Shown piece by piece: positions 20,947 to 33,879 of a stretch of DNA of 64,000 nucleotides (positions are counted from its first letter, which is position 1; each line of letters starts with the position of its first letter). The DNA is from Bolinopsis microptera (lineage: Eukaryota; Ctenophora; Tentaculata; Lobata; Bolinopsidae). The stretch covers positions 1,807,692-1,871,691 of the forward strand of contig NC_087076.1 in assembly GCF_026151205.1 (NCBI RefSeq), given 5' to 3'. The notes below the pieces were generated by a model, which ran no database searches, was not told the origin of the DNA, and worked only from the letters and a program-made list of their open reading frames with translations. A program made the position numbers and the translations under genes.

Positions 20947-23900
20947 AATCCTGTGATAAAATAGTATTAATTTTAATATAGCCTTTTTTTTAATCAATCA
21001 TAAAAATTTAGTATCGGTGAGATAATGCTTCCTTGCACTCGAAAGTAAAACTAAAAAGTTTGTCGAAGACGTGCTTTCGTCTATTAAGTTAGACGGGTAA
21101 CAAGTACCTGTACACGAAGCTTGCAAATTATGGCAAATTAATACTTAAAGTTGTGAACTATGCAATCATAGTTTTAAACTAATTACAACAATACAAATCT
21201 ATTACATTTATTGAGTATTACGTAACGCGATGGAAATATTTTAAGCGGGTAATATCCTGTCCAAACCCAGGATACATAACATGATTTGTTGTAACTTTGT
21301 ATGAAAAGCATTAATACAAAAAAGTTAATATTGAGCTGTAGAATATTAGAAAATGGTAACACGACTCCCGTCCGACAACCATCTATGGGCAGTATTCTTT
21401 GATATTAAGTTTAATGAGATTATTATTTACTATTTGATTCCACTACGTGGGTGCATTGGTGCAACTGGTAAATTTTTAGCCGATCATGAATTTTACTGAC
21501 TAGTAACCATATTTTTCTTATAGAATTATGTGCTGCAAATAAATTGTCCAGTACAAATAATAATAACATATTACACCAGTATCTATTAAACAACAAATTA
21601 AAGGAAGTGAGAAGTACTGTACTAATATAACTAGCGCTACACTCGTCGCAAGACTTTAATAAAACGTGCTAATGAATCAACTATTTGCTGTGAACGATCT
21701 ATGAGAATCTGCATACGTCAAATGGCTTATTGCCAACAGATTTAATATATGAAATTAATATTTATAATATAATTATTAATTTCACATTAAATCTGGGTTT
21801 TACTGTACAAGGGTAATTTGCCTAGAATGAAACTAAAGACTTGATCTTGATGGTGAATCCGAATCCAACTTTCGTGCGCGTGGTAATCGAGATTTACAAA
21901 GTGGAATTTAACGATAAAAGCTGCGGGGTACTGTGCAAATATAATAAAACTAGCGCGTAGCGTTACACTCGTCGCAAGACTTTAATAAAACTTTATTACT
22001 CCCCTAATTGCCCCTTACTTGAGTGCTTGTGAACCATAACCCCTAAGTGGGAATCAGTAGCGTGTGAAGAGAAACCATGTCATCTGAAGGGGACTTAATT
22101 GTCAAAACCCCAATTTACCGTACATCCTGATTTACCGTACTATTATTCTTTCCCCAACTGTACGGTAAATCGTAGTTTTACTTTAGCAAAGTGTAGTTGA
22201 GTATGCTCTTTGGTGCACACTATTTCTGGCAACAGAGGGTCCTTCGTAAGGTCATTCTGCACCAAAATAATCTAGGTATAATCTAGGTACAAAATTTATC
22301 TCAGTAGTTCTAAATCCTACAGGTTACTGAAGGTCGTAAAGAATTTTATCTCAAAATAACCGCAAAAGCATTATTAATGCGCTCTGTTAGTCATGAAATT
22401 CTATTTTGTGATCTACAGATCATATAGACTTAGAGTCATATAGAGTTACTAATTATATTAGTCGATTAGCATTATTATTACTAAGTAAGACAAAACTTCA
22501 ATGGATGGTTACCGTAATGGGTGCCACACGCCTAGCATGAAATATTTACCTACTTACTTGCACTTGTGTAGGTCTGTAGAAGCATTAGTATTATCGGGCG
22601 TTGCCTGGCTATCCCGAAACTAGAAGCTTGCTTTAATAATTACTAAAGTAAGTATTAGTATTTCTGTGTTTCAACGATACTATTGATTGAATTCCCATAA
22701 ATAAAATAAGTTTAATATAACATAGTAATCAATGCATAAAATTTAAAGATCGATACATAACATTTGAGATCGAAAACAAGCGTGTTGGTCAGATAGCATA
22801 TATGGCTTGTAAAATTATAAAGCTAAATCATTATTTCGTGTAGTAATGAAATTTTTTCTTGGGAATACGTTGAAGACTGTCACCCTCCCTGAGGGGGGCC
22901 TTGATATGCACAAGGTCAGATAAAGTTATGTGGACCTGGGGCAACTCTACTACTAGAGTATATTCTGGAGAATAGAAGCTTCATTTATTTAGAATAATCT
23001 CTCACTGTAGATGCAAGTATGAAAACTGTGGTACATACAGGGTTTGGTGCACCAAGTTATCCCGAATATACCCATTTAACCCATTCTGTGATGGTACAGA
23101 GCAACTATGGGCTGCAAATGATATTGGTTTGGACCATTTTATTATTATTACCACTGCTTACTACATAGCGTTAGTTGCGCGTTACCTGGTGAACTCAGTC
23201 AATATTCTTACTGTGGTGATTAATCAAATGATATTTGGGACTGAGAATTTCCATATATGATATAGACTAACCATATAAACTGACCCTAGTCAAGTGGTAT
23301 TTAAAATGCAGAAGTAGATTAATTATACAAAAATGGGAGCTTTAGTTACTCAGATAAGAACAGGTTTTTCTTAGGCTATCAGATTCAACAGGCGATCGCT
23401 TGATAAAATATGGGACTGTGAAAAAATAAAACCCAGTTAAAAACAAGAGGTCCACAACACAACGACAGGGTGCATGATAAAATACACACAAATAATGAAT
23501 ATGGTTCAAAAATTCGTCAGAAATTTATATATCATAATAATTTATCAGTGTTAGAATTAGAGTTGAACAAATTCTTACCATCCATTACTGCCATCTCGGT
23601 ACGATATGGTTCACAACGAGAGAATAAGTGGCTTGGTCCTTTGTCCAGGCTTATAATGCAGTATATGCGATATTCGCACGACCTCGCAGTGCGATTCAGT
23701 AAATAAAAACATCGAACAATATTTCAATAATAAAATGAACGAGTTTGACAAGTTAGTGTGAATATTGCAACAATCAATCGAGCAATTTTGATTATTGATC
23801 TAATCGCACTACTATACAAGGAAGTGGCATTATTGTATTTTAAATCAGACTAGAAACCCAAGAGAGCTATAAGTTAAAATAACGGCACTGCCATTAGCTG

Positions 23901-24210
23901 TATTTTAATATTAAATAATATTAAATAACTTACTGGTTTTATAAAAGTCCTCTTTCTTAGAATTACATTTTATTAGAATTTATAATGTCAAATACTGAAA
24001 TTTAAAACTTCATCTATGTGATGAATTTTAATCCAAATTTCGTGGAAAATATTATTTCGAATTAGAATTTGATGATAGAAGCTTTAAGGCGGATACCCTA
24101 TATTTATGATACCAGTTTAGTAAACAATACGTCAGTTTAATACGTTTTAACAAGGGTTACCAATTTAGAGACATTGATAAGTTTAATTTCCTCCTGTAAA
24201 AGTGGATCTA
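20947..24210. other. Intronic sequence without a gene
   Basis: AT-rich. A short block containing ACACTCGTCGCAAGACTTT occurs twice (about 21630-21670 and 21965-21995). 22190-22290 resembles one arm of the foldback element at 37108-37300. Nothing coding was supported. Confidence 0.55.
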
Positions 24211-24414
24211 GTAACTTGCTGGTAACTATAACAAACACCACAAGTATAAACACTTGTCTCAGAGGAATTATTTAGCTTAAAGCTGTTATTTAGTAAAACT
24301 ACCACGCGTCTGGTAACTTGCTGGTAGCTATAACAAACACAACAAGTATAAACACTTGTCTCAGAGGAATTATCTAGCTTAAAGCTGTTATTTAGTAAAA
24401 CTACCACGCGTGAT
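24211..24414. repeat. 102-bp tandem duplication
   Basis: Two adjacent copies (24211-24312 and 24313-24414) differ at only a few bases. Confidence 0.9.
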
Positions 24415-24622
24415 AAGTAACGCGTGACAGGTGCGGTCTTGGTTCAATCAGACATCATATTATATGGCGCATTACTTGACGTTTTATTTATGACAGACAT
24501 GTTATCTTGGCATTCTCGCGACGATAGTTGACAGTTTTGTTCGATAACTCAACCTTATACCGTTTTTTACTTATGACATTGATTATATTGCCTGACATGA
24601 TTTACTAATATAATGTGCTCAG

Positions 24623-24737
24623 GTCAAGAGAACCACTGGGAATAGGAGGACTGGGAGGCACTGAAGGTCGCCCTTTTACGGAGAATGTTAAAAGGCAGGC
24701 TCCGCCCAGATCAGCACGACGACGAATCCCAGCGACG
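24623..24737 (+). CDS. Exon 10 of the large gene, after the 22-kb intron
   Basis: The acceptor is GTGCTCAG, the donor GCGACG|GTAAGA. Phase 2 in, 0 out. It encodes a Gly/Arg-rich stretch with REPLGIGGLGGTEGRPF and a basic tail. The sequence style matches exons 9 and 11. Confidence 0.55.
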
Positions 24738-27158
24738 GTAAGATACTTCTCTTTAACTGTCCTAAGGCGTGTCCCAAGCTTTAATTTCAGCGAATCAAAT
24801 GAGATTAGTTTGCTTTGTACACCTTATAGTAAGTCATTTATTTGAGCATAAAGTTGCTTTGTGACAATTCGTTATCACTTAACTTGCACAGTCGACATAA
24901 ATCAACATAATATCAATCATGCAGGTTGGATACCTTTGCTCAAGCACCATGAGAAAGTAGAAACTGCAATAATATTAAGCACTAATAATATTAAGCACTA
25001 ATGCGCTGTCATATTAAGAGTAAGACATATTTAAATATCTGCAATGCAGATTCTGCATAAGTTGCGTTGAATTCTACAGTTATATATATTAGTTTATTTA
25101 AAGCCTAAATATTAAGTGAAATGTTTACAAATCAAAGATAATGACATAATATACTCAAGTGGGTACAGTGTGTCGGCGAACCAATCAGCATTTTTTGTCT
25201 AAATTAAAAAAGAGATGTTTTCAAAACCAGCTACACGGCAATATGTTCAATTAAATATTTTGGGACCGAATTTATAGTTGAGCAACCTTGGTATTAGAAC
25301 CCCTTAACATCTGAAATTTCAACTTAGTTATCAACAATTAAATTATAAAATTGTAGCTGACAATAACTTCGTGGACACGTATACAGTATCTGTAGTATAT
25401 TTGAAAAGTCACCGCTTAGACAAACGGAGAGGAGAAATCCAAAGTATTTTGAAATTAAGTTCAACAGATTACGCATCACCGATTATAGCATCTCTAACGT
25501 AGGACCACGATTATATAATTTAATATAACAACACGATAATCGAAATAAATAAAATCCTTCCCTTCAGCGTACCTAAGTTACAAGATAAGTTTATTAATTC
25601 ATACAAGGACAACATTGTACGTTACTTACTGGACAAACAAAAACTTGACCTAACTTTTCGTGGACGGACAAGAACTTTGTCCTTTACAACTTTTAAACAA
25701 AATATTAGCAAAATATAACAGCCGTAAGAATCCTAAACGTTAGTGCAGTCAAATAAATGAACTGCGATAATGCATTTGACAGTCAGTCACTGCAATTTAT
25801 TCTGCAACTTATATTTAAACTTTCACTGCCACACTTAGGCTTATCTTGCCTACATATTTTTTAAAGAAATTCCTTGCGCACCGCGTATTAAAATTACTTG
25901 GATTTCTACCGCTTTGATAAAATGACTACAAGAAGATGGGGAGATAATATTGTTGATTTATATAATATAGATTATTTATTCTTCAGTGTAGATTAACTTT
26001 ATTTTTATATATTTTACTAAGTGTGAAGGATCAACCATACGTTATTGATATTGTTGAAATATTTAATGATAAATTGATATAATAATAAATGATTGTAATA
26101 TTTTTATTGAGGCACATGCCACCCCATCGCGGGTTTACTACTACATAACAGAGAGTGATGGCATATCTATCTTAAGCTGAGGTTAGTCATAAAATGTCCT
26201 AAAGAGGAAATCACTGAAAGTGAATAAATGCTCAATATAAGGATTTATCAGAAAGCGACTTTGCCAAGCGAAATAGCTAATAATTTCATTTCAATAAAAA
26301 AATTTACATTCAAACTATTTGACGTTTAATTGTCTTCCTCCAACTGATACATCTTCAAAGGTTTTGTTTTTGAGATTTTTGGACGACCCCCAGCACTCAG
26401 AATACAGCTCTTGGATTTTAGCACAGAATATCTCGGCCATAAAAGCTTGAAACATTCTTTAAAATTGCGATAATTTCGATTTCTATTGCTCCTTGGGCCC
26501 ATGAATAAGCAGCCTAATTGTCATCGACATGAAAAGTAATAAAGGGTAATATACAATCAAATGCGACCAGAGAAATACTCTTGTAAGCAAAGACTCCGGA
26601 TCCTACTCCTAACACTCATAAAAAGAGAGTGGGTGCCACTACAACAAAAAGGCTCCAAAATGAACTCAGATTATAATTACCTTCCTCCAAGAACCCTGGT
26701 AAATTGGTGTTTTACTTTGTATACTATAGATCGATTCTATCGTGTAAACCAGCAATTATTATTATTATAAAACAGGATCTTACCGACAAAAAAATCCTTG
26801 AAACAGATTTTCCCAACATCTGTTGCATGAAGCTATATCTTTGATTTCGTTTAATTCATGCAAGTTATCTATGTGAAAATTTTACTAATTAAATCACTTC
26901 TTAAAACAGATAACAAGTTCATTTTAGGTCTCCCCAATCTTCCAATAAATAAAACCAGCAAACTACTTAAAAGTAGAGTGTTATATTAGAGTGCAGACGT
27001 CCGTAGGATTTAAAAAGCCACTGCTGCGATGTTATCTTCTTCTAACCCAAAGTAAAAATATGTAGAGACATTCATTTTCCATCCTGGAGTACAGAGAGGA
27101 GACGTATTTTTGGTAATGAATGTTGCTTTGACGAGAATCAGGAACGAGTAGTCCTTGG

Positions 27159-27653
27159 ACATGACTGGGACATGACTGGGACATGACTGGGACATGACTG
27201 GCACATGACTGGCACATGACTGGGACATGGCTGGGACATGACTGGCACATGACTGGGACATGACTGGGACATGACTGGGACATGACTGGCACATGACTGT
27301 GACATGACTGGCACATGACTGGCACATGACTGGGACATGGCTGGGACATGACTGGCACATGACTGGGACATGGCTGGGACATGACTGGCACATGACTGGG
27401 ACATGACTGGGACATGACTGGCACATGACTGGGACATGACTGGGACATGACTGGGACATGACTGGGACATGACTGGAACATGACTGGGACATGACTGGGA
27501 CATGACTGGGACATGACTGGGACATGACTGGCACATGACTGGCACATGACTGGGACATGACTGGCACATGACTGGCACAAGACTGGCACATGACTGGGAC
27601 ACGGCTGGGACATGACTGGGACATGGCTGGGACATGGCTGGGACATGACTGGA
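27159..27653. repeat. 11-bp minisatellite, 45 copies
   Basis: The unit ACATGACTGGG (variants GGC and GCACATG) fills 495 bp exactly 45 units long. As 11 is not a multiple of 3 and no unit has a stop on the minus strand, all three minus frames are open. These are not genes. Confidence 0.95.
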
Positions 27654-28317
27654 CGACCTATGTCATAACCTAGGTTTTAAAAAGTGCTTCCAAAGGACAA
27701 GGCCTCGTATTTTGATCGATACCCACCCAAAGAGTACAAGTCTTCAACAAAAACGCACTCCTCCAACTCATCCCAGAACGTCCCGACATAAAACTAGTTA
27801 TGTGGTGACTTGGTTCAATAAGTCTGGGAATCCCCAATTTAATATAGAAAGGTCATTTAGCGAGACACCAGCTAACCTTTAAAGGTTAAAGGCCTTTAAG
27901 ATAGTTAACAGGTGTCAACTTGAAGACATGTCCTATTAGTATTATTAATTGCAGACATGTCTTCAACCTTCAACAACTTCATTAACGTCCACCAAAAATG
28001 TGTAATCAAAAAATTAAAATTTGTTTGAATTATCGCTGAATGTCAATCGCAACTGACTGGATATTTTCTGCGTATCATTCCCTTAATTGATGAACAAATT
28101 TTGGTAGCTAAAAGCTAATTTAAAAAACATAGTATAGCAACAAACCAGTATATAATACGGTTGATCAAGAAAACAAGACAGTCTCACTCATGCGACCGTT
28201 TATATACCTATGAGCGACAGCCCTCTACCCATTGGAGGAGAGCTGGCACGTGACCACAAAAACCCGTTAAGTACCTCCGTTATTATTAGTCAATATGAAG
28301 CATCAGGGGTGTAGGAA

Positions 28318-28354
28318 TGGGGGGGGGGGCCGGGGGGGGGGGGGGGCCGGGGGT
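28318..28354 (+). repeat. Poly-G run with G-quadruplex potential
   Basis: About 37 bases of nearly pure G are broken by CC pairs. Confidence 0.9.
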
Positions 28355-28860
28355 GTATGTATAAAGCATACACTTTATAAGACGAAATTCAATAGCCATA
28401 GATAAAATATATAGTGATTAGTGAACAGCATGCTACTAGAGTGTCATTCTAAAGCCGCAAAAATATGGACTGTTAAGTTCGAGCTTTTTGCGTATTTCTA
28501 ATTTTATTTCGCATATACAATATACATAATTAATAATTAACCATGGTATAGATAAGTAGATACAGGTGAAACAATGATCAGTATAAATTATTTGAATTAG
28601 AAATCCACCAAATTTCGGTTTGTTTTATGTTAATAGGCTGATATTGCAGTTTGTTTTGATTTGAGTTCAGCTAAATCTTCAGAACCTCTTCCGAACTTAG
28701 TAGGAATATCGCCTTTCCAGCATCCAGGATTTCACTATGGAATGTATCGCCATGAATCAGCGAGAACACGCTGGTGAACAATTGTCCCGCTGATCCTCAA
28801 TCTAATGGTCCTTGTGACACATGAAATCAGACGTTATCTTACTATATATAAAGCCAGACG

Positions 28861-28938
28861 TTATAGATAATAACTCTCCAAGCTTGTTATAGATAATAAC
28901 TCTCCAAGCTTGTTATAGATAATAACTCTCCAAGCTTG
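28861..28938. repeat. 26-bp tandem repeat, three copies
   Basis: Three perfect copies of a unit beginning TTATAGATAATAAC and ending AAGCTTG. Confidence 0.9.
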
Positions 28939-29464
28939 TGAATTAACATAATAAGGCGATTATGACTATGTCCGATGAGAGTTAGCAAAAAACAGCTGCA
29001 ACGCAGTTTGGTACTGTTATGCAGCGGACGCATATTAAACTTGCCTCGCACCAGTAGCTGATGAGATTGACTGTTCGATTTGCAGTCTTACAGGTGCTTA
29101 CTGCTTATATTTCCTTAATAATATTGAAAACTGTCGTCCGTTTGTTATTTCCAAACCACTTAATCAAGGAAACAGTGAGGTTATGGGATTGTTTTTTCTG
29201 GTATAGTGCCACCTCTTTTTGTCTTTTTGTTTTCACACTACCCCTTTTTTCCAAATGAGACAAAAACTGAGGTGGCCACGCTAGAATGCACTGTTATTAG
29301 CAGCCTACAAATTACAAAAGTTACCGGACTTTCATCAATACGCCGTCCTTTCGTGGGAGAAGGGGCAATCAATCGAGTGTTATCTGCTACTAGATATTAG
29401 ATTGCACCTTTATAATTACTGCTCCATTCTGTAGAAGGCGATTTACGCATGACAAATTAAAGGA

Positions 29465-29796
29465 GATTTCTGAGGGCTCGTGATTGGTTGTGATGATTTC
29501 TGAGGGCTTGTGATTGGTTGTGATGATTTCTGAGGGCTCATGATTGGTTGTGATGATTTCTGAGGGCTCATGATTGGTTGTGATGATTTCTGAGGGCTCG
29601 TGATTGGTTGTGATGATTTATGAGGGCTCGTGATTGGTTGTGATGATTTCTGAGGGCTCGTAATTGGTTGTGATGATTTATGAGGGCTCGTGATTGGTTG
29701 TGATGATTTCTGAGGGCTCGTGATTGGTTGTGATGATTTCTGAGGGCTCGTGATTGGTTGTGATGATTTCTGAGGGCTCGTGGTTGGTTCTGATGA
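29465..29796. repeat. 30-bp minisatellite, about 11 copies
   Basis: The unit starts TGAGGGCTCGTGATTGG and continues TTGTGATGATTTC, with single-base variants. It has no spacers. Long minus-strand ORFs here are artefacts of the 30-bp period. Confidence 0.95.
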
Positions 29797-30932
29797 TTTC
29801 TGATGGTTTTGAGGGGTAGATCTTGACCCAAAAACGAAATTTGGATGGAAAGAGTCCACAATTTCAAAAATGGTCTTTAAGCACATTGGTCAGAAAACGG
29901 CAGATACTGCTAGTGCATTGATATGGGACATCAAAGCATTGTAATTTCATTTCGAGTCAGCGCCATCAGTGGTCACTATGCATTAATTTCTATAATTCGC
30001 TCCTTGCATATATAATATATATTCTAGAATTCTAAAAAATTAATGAAAAGTATGTTGTCAGTTGTTCGGTTGACCACGTTGCCGGCGACCATGTTGCGGT
30101 TGAGTTCGTCCAAGTGCACCCCCAATATGATATCATATTAAAAAACACCACCATATCTTTTAGCTATGGCTATTAAATTTACGTTTCGTGTTGATTAGTT
30201 TTTATATCATAAATATTATAATCATACTGTTATGCGATGCTGGACTAACTTCCGGGTGACAAAGTTTCTAAAATTCTAATTTACTAATCAAGAAATTCGA
30301 ACAGATTCTTATGTAAGTGCACCTTCCCCCAGCGTTACTCATCCAAGGAATTTATCAAATTATTACGATATTCATTTTCAGCGAACGAACGTTAATTTTC
30401 ACGTTTTTAGATATTTTGAGTGATAAGATCAAGCTGAATTGTGTTTTTCAAAATAAACTTGTCCTGAAAAATTGGAGGCTATAGCTACTCAGATGACCGA
30501 GATATCAAGCACTCCGAGTTTATTCATATTCCACATTAAATGACCTATTGCATTTGCAACAACTGCAAGTTAAAATTGAGTTTCTAGCATGCTCGTAAAC
30601 ACGAATATAAGCAATTTAATATTGAAAGAGGATGGCCTCTAAAAATCAAATTTTCAAATTTTAGCGACAGGATCTCGAAAGAGTAGTTACATAATATGCT
30701 ATCTGCAAAGTTACAAGTCTCAAATATAAAACAGGTTATATAACACGTTATCTTCCGTAATGATCACTAAGTTTCATGTTCTAGGGAAGTTAAGATATTA
30801 TGCTATTAATTTATTGTAAATGGTTATGGGTATGGTAAATTGTTGTGGTTAATTTTAATGGTTTTGGTCATGTACAGAAATATTCAAAACTTGAAAACAT
30901 CTTTATGATTAATAAGTTAAATATTGCTTCAG

Positions 30933-31022
30933 CGCGGAAATTTGGAAGACGGCCAGTCTCTAGCTCCTGGATCATCAGGACTCAACGTTCCAAGAGGCAC
31001 AACTGAAAAGCCTAAGAAAGGG
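30933..31022 (+). CDS. Exon 11 of the large gene
   Basis: The acceptor is GCTTCAG, the donor AAGGG|GTAAGT. Phase 0 in and out. It encodes disordered sequence ending GLNVPRGTTEKPKKG, which leads directly into the GYVF motif at the start of exon 12. Confidence 0.6.
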
Positions 31023-31269
31023 GTAAGTGTAACTATATTTAAGAGATTTCAAATGCCTGACTTACAATTATATACACATTGCACATTGCACATGCAATTT
31101 ACCAATTTCATCTGAAATGGAGTCATTTAGATCTATTTGATTAAAGTTAAGTTCTATAAATATATTAAACCACTGAAACCGCCGGTCATTACGTTGCTGA
31201 TAGAAAATAGCAAAGATCATAGAAATGACAATGTACCGTAACTAATCACCATAATTAAGATCCATTCAG

Positions 31270-32872
31270 GGTTACGTGTTCAGAGAGGCTGTTTCTGATA
31301 CCGGCCCAGTGACCCCTGATCAGAGACTCCCTCAACGTATCTTGCACCAGAAGGAACCAAAGTCAGGCTACATTTTCAAGAAAGGAGGTGATCACAGTAT
31401 TTTAGATGTTCCTGAGCGCCAGCGAGGTGTTAGATCTGAGTCGACCAAGAAAAATTCGGGCTACGTTTTGAAGAAGGGCATCCCCCAAACTGGAGTACCA
31501 TCGACTCATGATAGATCTAGAAGAGTGCCACGACAGTCTAAACGAAGTAAAAATTTAACACCTTCCCAAACTAAGGATCTGTACCCATCTTTCTCAATGG
31601 ATAAAACGACTCGAGACATAATCGGTGCCCTTGAGTCGAATGAGGACACCAGTAAATATGATCAAAGTCATCTTGACACCGCAAAAGCAATCAGAGACTC
31701 GCTAAGAGCTACTGATCCCAACTTCTCCCTCGAAAAGATGGAGGCAGAATATAATCCGTCAGGTGATGGCGGAAAAGTTCTAACCGATGCTCAGACGTAT
31801 CTTGAGGAGGTTTCTAGATTGAGACAAGATATGCTGCTGAAAGCGGCTGAAATGGAGAATGAGGAAGAGGATGATTATTATATGGACGATACAGACTATG
31901 AAGAAGAGTATTACGACGAAGATTACACAGATGAGGCTCCTAACGAGCATAGTCTGCAACCTGCTGATAATCTTATGCCACGTCGACCTAATGGCACTCC
32001 TAATTCGCCAGATCATAATCACCACAATGGCAAACAAACTTCGCAGGAACAACCCTCTATCAACATTGGATTAGGATTGCAGCAAGATTATATTGAAACG
32101 CCATTGTCTCAACATGCCGCTATTGATAGTCATAACATGGGGGACGCACGTACGAGTCACATTGTTCATGAAGGGCAACCTGTGAACAGTGAAATTGGGA
32201 GGAGGCCAACAGGTGGCCGACCATCTATTGGAGAGGACTCTGGTTATATTCCTCACTCTGACGTTGAGGGGGATAATTATGGAGATTCCGCTGTGAGACA
32301 CGCTCATAGTGCTTATGGCGATTACAATTTAGGACGTGACGGAGAGAAAGTTCCGTCTAGGGGACATCATTCGGAGGGAGGGAGCTACAAGCAAGGGCAC
32401 CCTCATAGTCCTTACAGTGGCTATGGTGCAGACGATGGAGAAGAATTTCCAGAAGGGATTACTGGAAATGAAGACGGAAATAAAAAGAATTTTAACCGTC
32501 TAAACACTTTTCTCGGCGGCACTCCGGACTTTGAATTCGAGAGGGCACCAGGGGTCCCTCTTAGGAACCACACTCCAAAATTCCCACCGTCCCAGATCGG
32601 AACACCCCGCACCAGCCCACCTGACAGAAATTCAGATGGCTCGCCTAAATACTCTGACAGTCCACGTATATACGTGTCGACCCCAGGAGCAGGGTTATCT
32701 GGACAGCCAACCAAGGTTAAAGTCCAAAGTTTCGGATCAACAGAAGTACCATTTCTACCAACAATGGGAGATGAGAGATACGTTATTAACCCCTCCATTC
32801 CTTACCCCTCTGTAGCACAACAAGATACTGTTCATTACACAACCCATGAGTTGGTTGGTGCTTATAATCCTA
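31270..32872 (+). CDS. Exon 12 of the large gene: large acidic, low-complexity exon
   Basis: This 1,603-bp exon is the longest in the window (534 codons). The acceptor is CATTCAG, the donor CCTA|GTGAGT. Phase 0 in, 1 out. It opens with three ~32-residue repeats starting GYVFRE, GYIFKKG and GYVLKKG. A helical region follows (residues about 110-195), then a very acidic Asp/Glu/Tyr tract and a long Pro/Gly/Ser/His-rich disordered region. The last third has many SP/TP sites. No catalytic motif is seen. Parts of this exon reappear as partial copies at 34.44-34.53 kb and 35.16-35.30 kb. If the donor is ignored, the frame stops at 32878. Confidence 0.75.
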
Positions 32873-33118
32873 GTGAGTAATTAATATAGCAGATTAGTGT
32901 CTTATTACCTTTTAACCATTTTAAATAGGACACCCAAATGAAATTGTAGCATCAGAATATTTAGTTTCAACATTTTATTAACCATTTATCTACTCCATTT
33001 TTGTTAACTGTCGCCAGCTCACCCGTGACTGGTTATACCAGCGTCCTCCTCCATCACGACCTATCATCTTTGTTTCGAAAAACATCACCAAAAACCGGTT
33101 GATAGTCAACCATTTCAG

Positions 33119-33248
33119 GAACACATAAAGGAGTTCTTGGAGTGTTACCAAAAAGGAACATGCCTGCCCACCTACTGTTCAGGTCTCAAGCTGGAACACC
33201 GGGGAGAGTCCGCAGTAGCAGAAAGAGAAGAGATAAAAACCGACCCAA
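33119..33248 (+). CDS. Exon 13 of the large gene: basic segment
   Basis: The acceptor is ATTTCAG, the donor CCCAA|GTAAGG. Phase 1 in, 2 out. It encodes a basic stretch ending RVRSSRKRRDKNRP, which could be a nuclear-localisation-like cluster. Confidence 0.5.
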
Positions 33249-33781
33249 GTAAGGGAGATCAATTTCATATTTAATTACTAAAAATGCAAGAAGAAGAGCT
33301 TTCGCTTTGACAGCATAATATGCGGTATGATACTTCATGAAAAATATTATTATTAGACGGTTTATGGTTTGTAAAGCAATCTCGACCCTCGAGACTAATA
33401 CAGCTGAGTAATAGCTGAGTAATTGTCGTCCAAGGAGGGCCTCAGGCTTGTGCGAGTCTCCGACCACTGCATTTAAATGATTTTGAAATTTACATATCGG
33501 GTGACGCAAATTTAGTGGTTATGTTGTTCCCAAGTACACTTATATTGATAATTTAAACTGCTAACTGATTGATTCATATATGAGAATTTTGTGAGGAGAT
33601 TAGGATTGATTTACAAACTATTGATATTCATTTTTATAATTTTTACGCTGTTAATATTTTAATCTCTAGATCGGAGAAGGGAAAATAAATTTTTGACATT
33701 TTAATTATTTCCTCTATTTCAGAGCGAAATTCGCAGAAATTAAAATCTGTTAAAAATGTTTGTGAAGATTTCATTGCTCAG

Positions 33782-33879
33782 GTCAGCAGTGGCTGCAGAC
33801 GGGATCGCACACGGGTTTAACCCTCAATCATTGTCAGCTGCACTCACTGATCTGAAAAACCTTCCAGATATAAAGATAG
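33782..33879 (+). CDS. Exon 14 of the large gene
   Basis: The acceptor is ATTGCTCAG, the donor ATAG|GTAAGT. Phase 2 in, 1 out. It encodes GFNPQSLSAALTDLKNLP. An in-frame ATG at 33756 lies just upstream of the acceptor, so an internal transcript start is an alternative. Confidence 0.5.

Larger units (their letters stand above)
2618..24622 (+). other. 22-kb intron hosting antisense genes and repeats
   Basis: The segment is bounded by the strong donor after exon 9 and the acceptor of exon 10, with matching phase 2. All recognisable genes inside are on the opposite strand: three repeat-unit ORFs, two intact GPCRs and one GPCR pseudogene. The first ~500 bases (2618-3140) hold only AT-rich sequence and a ~50-bp tandem duplication at about 3048-3146. 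Confidence 0.5.
24738..30932. other. 6.2-kb intron between exons 10 and 11
   Basis: It is AT-rich and holds three tandem arrays and a G-rich run, listed separately. No gene is supported. Confidence 0.55.

Noticed and set aside
27010-27646. Three overlapping ~165-204-codon minus-strand ORFs of Ser-Cys-Pro-His repeats
   Set aside because: They are the three frames of the 11-bp minisatellite, all open because the unit has no stop on that strand.
29443-29886. Minus-strand Ser-Gln-Pro-Ile-Thr repeat ORFs; also a CRISPR-like look
   Set aside because: This is a contiguous 30-bp minisatellite without spacers, in a eukaryotic intron. It is neither a gene nor a CRISPR array.
31780-32798. Minus-strand ORFs of 78-125 codons
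   Set aside because: Antisense shadows of exon 12, whose sense frame is far longer and is phase-linked to other exons.
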